A stretch of DNA of 64,000 nucleotides, taken from positions 192,430-256,429 of the forward strand of contig BGKB01000115.1 in the NCBI GenBank assembly GCA_003116975.1. The letters are read 5' to 3'. The notes under the pieces were generated by a model, which did not search any database, was not told the origin of the DNA, and was given only the letters and a program-made list of their open reading frames with translations. The DNA comes from Aurantiochytrium sp. KH105. Taxonomy: Eukaryota > Sar > Bigyra > Thraustochytrida > Thraustochytriidae. Numbering within the stretch: position 1 is the first letter of the stretch; each line of letters starts with the position of its first letter. The translations under genes and the position numbers were made by a program. Below, piece by piece: positions 1-10,500 of this stretch.

Positions 1-123
1 AGCAGGCACCCTGCTAAACGTTCTGCGTGAACTCTCGAACAGCAAACTAACTGTGAACACGTTGTAGGCCTATCTGCGCTGTAAAGTAATCGTTGCTGCT
101 AAAAAAAAATGATTGTCTGCGCA

Positions 124-2900
124 TTACGTTCGTTTTTTGGCCCAAAGGCACGCTAGCTTTTGCAGCGGAGATCGACGCTCGATCCTCGCTCGGATCTCTT
201 TGCGTGCGAGTTCGATATTTCTTTGCGTGCTCGTTACGGAGGGATGCCTGTCGCCAAGACTTTCCTTGTAAATTGACAGCGCTTCCTCGTAGTTCGCCAA
301 GGCCTCCTCGTAGCAGCCTTGTGAATGGTACACAACGGCGATGTTGTTGAGAGTGGTCGCCACATCGGGATGCCGGTCGCCAAGACTTTCCTTGTCAATC
401 GACAGCGCTTCCTCAAAGCACGCCAAGGCCTCCTCGTGGCGACATTGTTTTTGGTACACAATGGCGATGTTGTTTAGTGTGTCTGTCACATTGGGATGCC
501 TGTCGCCAAGACTTTCCTTGAAAATTGACAGCACTTTCTCGTTGCTCGCCAAGGCCTCCTCGTAGCGGCCTTGTGAAGAGTACACTAAGGCGATGTTGCC
601 AAGTAAGCTCGCGACATCGTGATGCCGATCGCCAAGACTTTCCTTGAGGATCGGCAGTGCTTCCTCAAAGTACGCTAAGGCTTTCTTGAAACGGCCTTGT
701 GCGTAATACATAGAGCCGATGCCACCGAGCATGCGAGCCACCTTGAGATGCCGGTCGCCAAGGACCTCCTTGCGAATTGACAGCGCTTCCTCGTAGTACG
801 CCAAGGCCTCCTCGTAGCGGCCTTGATCGTAATACACGCTGGCGATGTTGTTGAGCGTGTCCGCCACATCGGGACGCCGGTCGTCAAGGGCCTCCTTGTA
901 GATTGACAGCGCTTCCTCGTAGTACGCCAAGGCCTCCACGTTGCGGCCTTGTGAGCCGTACACAACAGCGATGTTGTTGAGCGTGTCCGCCACAGAGATA
1001 TGCCGGTCGCCAAGATTTTCCTTCTTAATCGACAGCGCTTCCTCGTAGTACGCCAAGGCCTCCTCGTAGCGGCCTTGTTCTTGGTGCGTAATGGCGATGT
1101 TGTAGAGCGTGATCGCCACATCGGGATGCCGGTCGCCAAGACTCTCTTTCTCAATTGACAGCGCTTCCTCGTAGTACGCCAAGGCCTCCGCGTAGCGGCC
1201 TTGTGAAGAGTACAAGTTGGCGATGTTGCCAAGTGCGCCCGCCACAAGGGGATGCCGGCCGCCAAGACTTTCCTTCTTAATCGACAGCGCTTCCTCGTAG
1301 TTTGCCAAGGCCTCCTCGTAGCAGCCTTGAAAATAGTACACAACGGCGATGTTGTTGAGAGTGGTCGCCACATTGGGATGCCGGTCGCCAAGACTTTCCT
1401 TGAAATCGACAGCGCTTCCTCGTAGTACGCCAAGGCCTCCTCGTAGCGGCCTTGTGTTTGGTACACTAAGGCGAGGTTGTTAAGTGTGCCCGCCATATAG
1501 ATATGCCGGTCGCCATAGCTTTCCTTCTCAATCGACAGCGCTTCCTCGTAGAACGCCAAGGCCTCCTCGTAGCGGCCTTGATCGCCATACACATTGGCGA
1601 TGCTGTTGAGCGTTTGAGCCACAAGGGGATGCCGGCCGCCAAGACTTTCCTTCTCAATCGACAGCGCTTCCTCGCAGTGCGACAAGGCCTCCTCGTAGCA
1701 ACCTTGTTGTTCGTACACATTCGCGATGTTGTGGAGAGTGTTCGCCACATCGAGATGCCGGTCGCCAAGACTTTCCTTGTAAATCGACAGCGCTTCCTTC
1801 AGCATCTGCAGAGCTTCATTATACTCGCCTTGACTATTCAAGAGAGTGCCAGTGCAGTGAAGGATTTCGGCAAGCTTGAGTGGATCGCCATCGCGAGCTT
1901 GTGCTATGGCGTCTTGCGCCATTTGCAGTCGCCATGCATGCACGCGCTGGTTCACCTCTTTGATCAGCGTCACATATCCGCCATCCACAGTCATCTCGAC
2001 GGCCTTGTCAATCATCTCCTTGTCTTCCATTTTCCAGCACTTTGCGTTGCGCATATTATTGTTGTCAGCCAGAATCTTGATCAATCCATCTACTCCACCT
2101 TTGAGCAGTGTCTCGATAAAAGCTTGCTCTTGTCCAGGCGCAAAGGCGACCTGAAACCTCTGCGCCTGCGTAATGGCGCCCATGATCTCCCATACGCACC
2201 ACGCACGCTGGAGAGGTGCGGGTACGTCCCAGCGGTCAAAGAAGATGACCGCGCTTTCGAACCGGCCGATTGCTCGATGCAGGCCGTGCGTCAGATACTG
2301 GTTTCGCGCGAGAATCACGTCGGGAGACAGTGCTTCGTCTGCACTGCTCAGCAGCGGCTGGTTCGCGCAAAAGAGGTCAAGCCAGATAAAGGCCGTGTCG
2401 GCGTCTTGGCCGAAATGGTCCTCGAGCGCTTCGACGAGGTCCTGAAAGCGACACTTGCGTGCTTGACTCACAAAGGTGCCGTGGAACTCGGCGCCAACGT
2501 CTTTTTCGTCGACATGGTTGAGGTAAAACTGTGCCTGGGGCAAGCTTTTCGTCAAGGCGAGAACGACGTACTCGGCAATGTCTTCCGTGCTCCAGTCTTG
2601 GCGGGGCTTGGGGTCGGCGTCCTTTCCGGGCTCAAAGGTGATGGGCACGCCGACGTAGGGTACGCGGCCTTGCAACTTGCCACCGGGCTTGGTGCGCTGG
2701 ACCTGAATGGTGGCGCCTTCTTGGACTCTGTCCGAGAGGTCGTGCTTGGCCACGTAGAGCTCGACGCCTTGGGCAGCCTTTCCGCTGAGCACCTCGTCGC
2801 GGAGTTCTTTAATTGCGCGCAGAGAAATGCTGCGCGGGTCAATGATCTTGCGCGCGTCCTTGGAGAAAATCTCATCGTCCGTTTTGCGCGAAAAGCTCAA
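124..2900 (-). CDS. TIR-like domain + kinesin-light-chain-type TPR protein (one frame break)
   Basis: The N-terminal part (about 2900-1850) has a TIR-like pattern shared by many protist proteins: FVSQARKCRF, then WLDLFCANQ, then a partner motif RAWCVWEI. From about 1800 to 240 it becomes an array of 42-residue TPRs of kinesin-light-chain type (consensus ALSIxKESLGDRHPDVA, NNIAxVYxxQGRYEEAL). Thirteen units repeat every 126 bp. One spacing (1378 to 1503) is 125 bp, so the frame breaks near 1401-1407, where a run of A appears one base short; coding then continues in the next frame to the stop at 124. It could be an active gene with an assembly error or a recently broken gene. No in-frame ATG begins the N-terminus: the frame opens just before residues GHELEDARIELVTL after a stop near 2955, so an upstream exon or other start is likely and the 5' end is uncertain. 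KLC-type TPRs here suggest a scaffold or NLR-like sensor rather than a true kinesin subunit; that role is inference. Confidence 0.8.
244..1770 (-). repeat. 126-bp coding tandem repeat (13 TPR units)
   Basis: The anchor ATGCC(G/T)GTCGCCAAG occurs on the plus strand at 244, 370, 496, 622, 748, 874, 1000, 1126, 1252, 1378, 1503, 1629 and 1755. All steps are 126 bp except 1378-1503 (125 bp). Each unit encodes one 42-residue TPR of the minus-strand gene. The high nucleotide similarity of units suggests recent unequal exchange or gene conversion. Confidence 0.95.
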
Positions 2901-3090
2901 CGTGACAAGCTCGATTCGGGCATCTTCAAGCTCGTGCCCTATCGATCAAGCAGCCGCTCCGAGATAGGCAAGGAAGGGGCTGCGCGGACTACACGAGGAG
3001 AGGGCGAGGAGGTTTCTAACGCTCGCGTGGCGAGGAATTTGGAGACTGCAGCAGCGCCTGGACGTTGCGCTTGCTGGTCCCCGGCAAGTG

Positions 3091-3150
3091 CTGGCTGCCG
3101 GTACGTGCTGCTGGCTGCCGGTACGTGCTGCTGGCTGCCGGTACGCGCTG
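3091..3150. repeat. 20-bp tandem repeat, 3 copies
   Basis: Three consecutive units of ctggctgccggtacgtgctg; the third ends in gcgctg instead of gtgctg. Non-coding minisatellite upstream of the TIR-like/TPR gene. Confidence 0.9.
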
Positions 3151-3256
3151 GCCACGTTTTCGGGAACCTAGGAGAGACTCAAACGAAGAGGCACACACCC
3201 CCGATCGTTGCGCGGAAAGATGGGCCAGTCGCGTCGACCATGCAAAGGGGCGAGTC

Positions 3257-3292
3257 TCGAGAATGCATTCGAGAATGCACTCGAGAATGCAC
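3257..3292. repeat. 12-bp tandem repeat, 3 copies
   Basis: Three consecutive units of tcgagaatgca(t/c), with the last two identical. Non-coding. Confidence 0.9.
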
Positions 3293-5401
3293 GCAATACA
3301 TGCAAGGTTGCATTCACGGCACGGGCCGAGGTCATAGTTATGGTCGAGACCCCGGCATGGTTGCAGTGGTTGCAGCAGCAGCTGCAGCTCGCAGGCGAGG
3401 TTGTTCCTTGTTCCGTCAGAGACCGCGGCCGACGCGTGCGACGATGGAGCGTGCGCGCGCACATTGACTGACCTGCGGCGGCAATGGAGGAGCGTTGACG
3501 TTACGCTGATGAGAACCGCGGCGCTTTGTGGAATACTACAATGACGAAAACTGCAAGGATCTTGCCGATGTCCGCGCGGCCTTCTTAAGCGGCTCTCTTT
3601 ATTCAGGCGAGAAGGCATCCTTCTCTTCTCAAGGAGCATGAGCTCAAGGAATCTCCCTGACGAATGACGGCGTGCCATTGATTAGCCTTTCTTTCCGTGG
3701 CAAGCCAGCAGCGCAGCCAGCATCAGCCAGCAGACCGATCTTGATCTCCGTCGCCAACACATGCATCCGCAGCTGAGCGCGTGCCTCGCATGCCTTGCCC
3801 AGAGCGGCCTCTACATGGCGCACCGTGCGATAACGAGCGCATACTCCTCGGCAGCTGCTGCTGCAGCAGCCAGGCATTTGACTGGCGGCACATTCAGAAG
3901 CGGCGGCGGCTGAACGGAGATGAGACGTGCGAAGGAATTCGTCTATTCAAGGCCTGCCGCCGGCCGCTGGAAGGAAAAGCCTCGAACAAGAACAACAAGA
4001 ACATGCATACATGCATCCAAGGTGTATGCGGACGTTCGTGCGGTGCAGAGGACTGCAGCGAATACCTCCAAGTCTTGCAAGATGGCCAACGCCTTCCTCC
4101 ATGAAAATGTTTGCTCCCCTGGACGCCATCGCGTCCGCCACTGCCATCTGCGACAGCGGCCTCTGTGATCGCGAGCAAGCAAGCAAGAAGGCTGCCGCCG
4201 CCTGGCCTCCGAGGGCGAGAAGCAAGGAAAGTACGGAGGCAGCGACGCGGCTCGGAGCGGGCAGGGGCGAGCGATGCCGTTCTTCAAGTCGCAGTTGCAG
4301 CAGCTGCGGCAGCTGCAGCAGATGTTGCTTGGTCTGGCGGCGGCACGTGCCGGCGCTGCGCCCTGGCGAGCTGAGCTAGCTATTATAGCTAGCTAGCTAG
4401 CTCCGCATCCGTGGCCACGCCACGTCGCTAGACTCCCCGAGCTGAGCGAACGCTCGCACGCACGGGTCCGCCGCCTGCGACACGCCCTTTTCTTAGGGGC
4501 GCTCGCCGCGCTGCCTCCGGCCGGCTGCAGCAGGCGCTGGCTCGCGGCGGCGGCATGGCTGGAGATCGTGGCCGCGCGCCCAACGCGTAGTGCGTGCGCG
4601 TCTCCAGCCTTCGCGGGCGCGGCGCGGCAAGCAAGCACTGCAGACAGACACACCAGCGCTTGGCGTGGCCTCGCGCTCGGTGAGGTCAACTTTCTCCTGG
4701 GAGCTCGCGCGTAAAAGGGGACCTCGAGCGCCCGCGCGTCTCGATGGGAAAACGCGGAAGAGGCGAGCGAGGGATCGGGCGAGCGAGGACGCGCCGCAGC
4801 GTGCAGGTCGCGAGGAATCCATCCCGCCGCGCCGCGGTCTGTGCCGGAGGTGGCTGGCTCGACAGGGAAGCCCCGAGACTTGGATACAAACTAACAGAGA
4901 GAGAAGGTGTGCACGTGCACGCGCCGGCGCGACTGCTACCTGTAACTACCGCAAATGGCGTAGGGGGGCAACGTGAACACTAACGCAAACATTGGCTCTG
5001 TCTGCTTTCTCTCCAGCAGCTGGCGAGCAGCACACGCGCCAGACCCAGAACGCGGGGCCGGCGGTCGCCGCGTCTGAGCGCAGCCTGCCCGCCTGCCTGC
5101 CTGCCTGCCTGCCTGCAAGCCCGCGCGCCCGCGTGCGAGCGAGCGGAGCCTCGAGACGAGTCCTGCCGAGCGCGGCGGGGCCCTCGGGGTTTGCTCGCCA
5201 GGAGCGAGCGGTGGAACAGGCTACAGACATACCTCACCTCACCTCGACATCAGGTGAGGGGAGGAGCAAGGAGACCTGGCCGACCGACCCCAGACAGTCG
5301 GAGAGCGCGTTGGAGCTCGCGTCAAAGAGCGAGGCGTCGGAGGCGAGGCGCCGCAGGCGCCGCAGGTGCGCGAGGCGCAGGCCGAAGCCTCGGACGAGAA
5401 G

Positions 5402-6283
5402 ATGCCGATGACGGCGTCCATCGAGGACAGCAGCCGGGCGTCGAGGCGGTCAATGTTGCTCGAGCCCGACGTGGACGACGTGCTCTTCTCGCTGCAAGGA
5501 CCGCCATACACGCGGGACGACCTTCGCGACTTTATGAAGAGCGAGTTCAACGCCGAAAATGTCGACTTTTGGGCACGCGCCGAGGAGTACCGCCAGGTCT
5601 TCGGCGATGCGCAAGCGCCCAAGATGGTCCGCGTGACCGCAGGCCTGAGCAAAGACCATGCCTCCGTGTCCAAGGAGATCACCGACACCTATCTCCAGAC
5701 AGGTGCTCCGCACGAGGTGAATATTTCTTCTGGAATGCGTGATCAAGCCTTGCGCAAGGTCAGCGAAGGAGACCTTGAGGCTTTTGCCACACCGCAGCAA
5801 GAGGTGCGTAATCTGATTGCTGCGGATTCCTTCCCTCGCTTCATCAAGCGGGCGACAAACCAGAACCTTACCAAGTCGCATGCCGATTGGAGAAAGCGCT
5901 TTGGCATTAAGCTCTTCATCCTGGCGCTCATTCTCATGGGCGGTATTTTCGCGCTCGAGCTCACAGATGTGTTGCACACCCCGTTTGTGCGTCTGGCGCC
6001 CTGGATCGTCTTTGTTGGCGGAATATCGTACTACATTTCCGGCAGATGGCGCGTCTGATCCGGGCTCGGCGCGAGAGGGTTCAGAATGCGCGAAGACCAG
6101 GGCTACACGTGGTTCGATGTGTTTTTGCGCACACAAGATGTTGACCGCCTCAGCAACAACTTTGCAAAACGACGACTTCAAAACCTGGCAAGGAGGCAGA
6201 ACTTTTTGTCGCTCTTGTACGCGACCATCGTTACGGTCGCCTTTCTCCTCATCCCCGTTGGTGCGAACGACTGGTTCGCATAA
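5402..6283 (+). CDS. RGS-domain membrane protein (frame interrupted near the C-terminus)
   Basis: Residues about 38-150 form an RGS (regulator of G-protein signalling) domain: DDLRDFMKSEFNAENVDFW (alpha3-4 region), the NIS-containing stretch PHEVNISSGMRDQAL, and the closing DSFPRFIKR. RGS domains accelerate GTP hydrolysis on G-alpha subunits. Two hydrophobic segments follow (about 167-187 and 198-213), then an in-frame TGA at 6056. Coding potential resumes in the same frame (QGYTWFDVFLRTQDVDRL) and ends with a third hydrophobic segment and a stop at 6281-6283. Between them, the +1-shifted frame reads RLIRARRERVQNAR, a plausible basic juxtamembrane stretch. This suggests a pair of compensating indels. 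A 48-nt GT-AG intron (6053-6100) would also restore the frame. If the TGA is real the protein ends at 6058 (218 residues). The start is the first ATG, at 5402; upstream the frame has only non-ATG codons. Tethering RGS to membrane fits action on G proteins. Confidence 0.75.
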
Positions 6284-7517
6284 CTCGTCGGTTTTCCACA
6301 AGGAGCGTCCGTGAGGAGTGAGCTTTTCGCTGCTGCTTTTACTGCTGTAAGAGCAAAAGGGCGAAGGCCACTCCAGAATGAGAGACGTCTCGCCCAGGCC
6401 TCGCCGGCTTTATATTTTCTGTCGCCTTTGTGCGCGTGTGTTACCTTTAGTAAGTTTTCGCTTTAGCGATGACCCGGGACCGGCGTGAGCACATGGCTTT
6501 TTTGCGTCAATCAATGTCACCTCCCCGGAACGATTCGAGACGTCCGCATTTCTTTCGAAAGTATGCGTTTTAGTAAATTTCTACCCATGGCCTCTGCAGT
6601 ACGGACTGATGACGCATGATCTCGCAACTCAAGCTCGGGCCGAGCTGAAGGAGATCATGCCGAAATGTCGTGATTAGTGCGGGCAGTTGTTGTCTGACAG
6701 CATCGAAACCATTCTGAACCCTCTCCGATGGCTGTCAGTGCGCTCCTGTTTCCTCGCACTATTCCCCTCTTTACTGCATACGCCCTCTGAAATCCCTGTC
6801 TATATCAGCTGACCGGTAGATCGCTTCTTCGTGAATGAATGAATTACGATGTTTGTTGTTTGGGGAGAAATCTTGTTTAATGGGTTTTTAATGGGTCGGC
6901 ACTATCCTTTCAAGTTTGCGCGCAATTTAGAATTCTTATCTCAATATCATTCAATACAATGCAACACTGCTTGACTCGCCAAAAAGAACATTCAAACCTT
7001 TTTTTGTCAAATTCTCGCGACGAAACTTCACAAAGAAACAGTCTCCCCGCCAGATCTCCCTTCAATTTCAGTCTCGATACTTTTTTTTTTTCGTATTACC
7101 GTGAAAGGCGATTTCAAGGTCTTCTTTTGTTTGAGTTTCCAGAAATTAAAATCGAGCATGCACAGGTCTGGACAAACAAGATTGGCCGGCTGTTTTGTCA
7201 AGCCGTAAATGCTCAGCTCAACCGAGATCGATCCTGCGTCAAATGCTCGACTCGATCAGGAGTAGTATTGCGTTTTGCTTTCAGAGGGAAAAGGACGCAA
7301 GCAAGGACATAAGAGGAAAAGAATCGGCTGACTGACGAACAGGGGTTAATAAATTGGACATCACATCACACTCTTCCTTCCCAAAGAAGACTTTTTTGTA
7401 AAAAAAACTCGGATTCGAATCGTGTCGAAACGTAATACACATCATTCTTTATGTTTAACATGAATCAATCCACAGAGGATTGTAGAGTAAAAGTAATATA
7501 CACACACGCGCAGTCAC
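6284..7517. other. AT-richer convergent 3' intergenic region
   Basis: This stretch separates the 3' ends of the RGS gene (+) and the AGC kinase gene (-). It is clearly more AT-rich than the flanking genes. A 117-codon frame at 6959-7312 has no recognisable domain and is rich in F, N and R, as expected by chance here. I see no gene. Confidence 0.6.
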
Positions 7518-10500
7518 TCACTTTCGAGGCTCGGGAGGAAAAGAGAATCCTGCGCAGAGCGCTGCCTGACGGTAAACCTGCAGCTCTGGATTCTTGAAGC
7601 AGAGACCCGGAAAGGGCTCGTCCACGCGACTGCGAAGACGACGGTGACGCCGAGCGAGATTCTGCCCAACGCCGCCGAGCCGATTCCGAGACCTTCGTGC
7701 AGCGGCATTTTCCAGGTTGATATTCTGATTGACGCCATTACCCACGCCCAGGTTAGATGAAGATCCCGGACGATCTGCGTGCAGTGGCGCAAACGAGTCC
7801 GTGAGCGCGCTGCCAGGGAAGCTTTCAAGAAGCACACTGACATCATCGTCCTGACTCGAACCAGTACGTGGCTTCGAACGGGTCTCTTGGTCCGGAGACT
7901 CCTTGGTCTCCACCATTTCTTCGAGAAGCAAGAATGCTTCGTCCTCGTCAACCAAGTCGACGGCCGATTCCAAAAGCTCGCGATCACTCTGGCTCGGGTT
8001 GCTGTTTTCCTCTCGCGAGAGCGCGCTTTCAGCATCGCCAAGACTCACGCTGCTGTGTCCCGACTGCACAAAGGCGTCGGCATCGAGATCGCTGCCCATG
8101 CTAGAAGCCGGTGACTTCGAGGTGTCTCCCTGCGGACGACCTGGAGAAGTGCGCGTCGAGGACCCAAGCGTCGACGCACGCGACTCGAGCGTGTAGCGCT
8201 TGAGCAAAGAGGTGGGGTGAAGATCTCCCTGTTGCACCAGAACCCAATTGACTCCTTCGAAAAAGGGGTGCAGAGCGACCTCGCGCGTGGCCCCATAACC
8301 CAAACGCGCGCGAGGATCGCTGACCAGCAGACGATTCAAAAGGTCGCGCGCGTGCGGCGACATCGAGACGATCTGACCATGTACCACCTCGGGAATGGCA
8401 CGCGGCTGCGCGCGCAAGATGCGCTCCTCCATGGTTGAAACGTCGCGGTCCTGGAAAGCTGGAGTGCCGACCAGGAGCTCCTGCACAACGCACCCGAGCT
8501 GCCAAAAGTCGACCATGAGACCGTGACCATCACCGCGAAGCATTTCTGGCGCCATGTAAAAGCTCGTGCCGCAAATGGTGTACGAGCGATCATAATCAGG
8601 TCGACGCTCACAGAAACAAAGAACCTCGCTAGGATTTTCTGCGGCCAGTGCGCCGCACCCGCAGCGCCGGCTTCGTCTCTTGCTGCTCTTGTTGCTTCCT
8701 GGCGAACCGACGGACGAACTCGATGCAGACCGCGGCGTATCGCTCGCAATGGAAGAGGAGGTCATGCTCTCCGGAGAAAGGTCCGAGCCGTTTGCCTCAG
8801 GAAAGGCAGCAACGTCCGTGTCCGATGAGATGCTCCCCAGCGAGAGCTCCGAGGGCCGCTTAAGAGGCATATGGCGTGGAGAAGCCCCAGCAGCTGCGAC
8901 CATTTGCGCAAAATTCTGTGAGCTTTTCTTTGCATTTTTCGACGAGGACGCTTGCAAACGGGGCGAGGTGGTGCTTCGCCAAAAGGAAAAGGGGCCGCGA
9001 GACGAGCTGGCGACAGGCGTGGAGGCATCCTCGAGGACATTCTTTTTGCGCGCGCGGCGCAGGTGGATTGTGGACAGCGAGAGAAATTTAGCAAGTCCAA
9101 AGTCGGCAAGCTTTACGTGGCCTGTGGCGGTGAGCAGAATATTCTCCGGTTTGATGTCACGATGCACGATGCCCTCCGCGTGCAAACAATGCAAGGCCGA
9201 CACAAGCTCCGCAGCAACAAAGCGTACCGTGTCCTCGGGCAGGAGTTTTTTCTGCCGCAAGAGCGCCCACAAGTCGCCCGAGGGACACAGCTCGCAGGCA
9301 AAATACATGGCGCCGTTCTCGTGAAAGGAAAACAAAAGACGCGTGACAAACTTGCACTTGGCCGTGGAGGCGCGCTCGAGCACAAGTTTTTCCACCATGA
9401 GCATGTCGATGCGCGTACGATCGAGCGGAACAGCCTTGAGCGCCATTGGTGTTCCTGTATCACGGTGTTTGACCATGAGGACGCGTCCAAAGTGGCCAGT
9501 TCCAATTTGAGCCACGGGTTTGAGGTCTGCGAGTGAGATCGGTTGGTGCAGCGCTTGCACGGCCTCGAGCAAAAAGTTCCGTTCTTTCAACGATGCGCAC
9601 TGCAGCTCGTAAAAGACGCCGGAACGCGCAGCAGTAAGGTCCGAATGTTTTTGCCGATTCTCCGTGATGGAATTGCTCGTGGACATGTGCAACGCCGAGA
9701 CGTTGGAGCCCAAGAGCGAGGAGGCGGATTCCGTTTTGGGCGGAAGAATGATTGAAGATGTTGAATGCACAGAGCTTTCCGAGCCCTGACGTTCGCGAGT
9801 AATGGTCACCATATCGTCAAGTGTCTCGTGCTGGTTCTGTTGCAGGCCATTGTTGCTGTTGCTGCCGATTCCGTCGACTTGGGTTTGCTTTTGTTGCTGT
9901 GGCGCAGGAAGAGACGTGGCGCGACCCGCCACAGAGCGTGCGCGGCGGGAGCGCGACGAGTGCCGAGCGCGTGCGCGGGGTCGCGGGCGCAGAATAATGT
10001 CCTTGTCACGGAATCCCGCCTCGAGCTTCCACTCGGACATCCAAAAAACATGATCAGGAATGCGTCGTCCGTGAATCGTCCTTGCGCGGTCTTTGATCGG
10101 GGTCGACATGTCGTGCCATAGGATGAGGTCTGATTTGATGACGAGTTCCACTGCCGTGAGTTTGCTGGGCAAAAGTTTGCGACGTTGCCGGAGCTTGACG
10201 TTAAATGTCGACATGTCGCGAAGCCGTTCCAGGTGGTCGAGTTTGATGAGGCTGCCTGGTGGGGGACCGCCGCCATTTTGTTGTTGTTGCTGCTGTTGTG
10301 CTGTTAACGTTAGAACATTGGCCGGGAGCGAGCTGCCTCTTCGCAGGATGCCAGGCCCGCTCGAGAGAATACCGCCGTTGCCGCCGCCTAGGTTGCTGCT
10401 GTTGCTGCTGTTGTTGTTGATGTTACTGCTGCTGGCACTGCCCCCTTTTCGTTTGCTTTGCTTATCGTTCGCGTTGCGGAGCGGCTTAACCGACTCGCAC

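Larger units (their letters stand above)
2939..5401. other. Intergenic, low-complexity, no recognised gene
   Basis: This GC-rich stretch lies between the TIR-like/TPR gene (-) and the RGS gene (+) and probably holds both promoters. Reading frames here are alanine/arginine-rich and match no family I know. It contains a 20-bp repeat x3 (3091-3150), a 12-bp repeat x3 (3257-3292), an AGCT-type run (about 4374-4402) and a CCTG run (about 5092-5116). A missing 5' exon of the TPR gene could lie in its left end. Confidence 0.6.

Noticed and set aside
244-1770. CRISPR array
   Set aside because: Regular spacing is 126 bp of coding TPR sequence with no unique spacers; the genome is eukaryotic.
1503-3467. 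Long 654-codon plus-strand open frame
   Set aside because: It is antisense to the TIR-like/TPR gene and mirrors its repeats; it has no domain and starts inside the array.
5450-6301. 283-codon minus-strand frame over the RGS gene
   Set aside because: Shadow of the RGS coding sequence in GC-rich DNA; no domain.
6959-7312. 117-codon frame in the AT-rich gap
   Set aside because: No family and composition of chance AT-rich DNA; no supporting context.
7405-7435. tRNA T-arm-like GGATTCGAATCG
   Set aside because: No acceptor stem, D-arm or anticodon stem could be paired around it.
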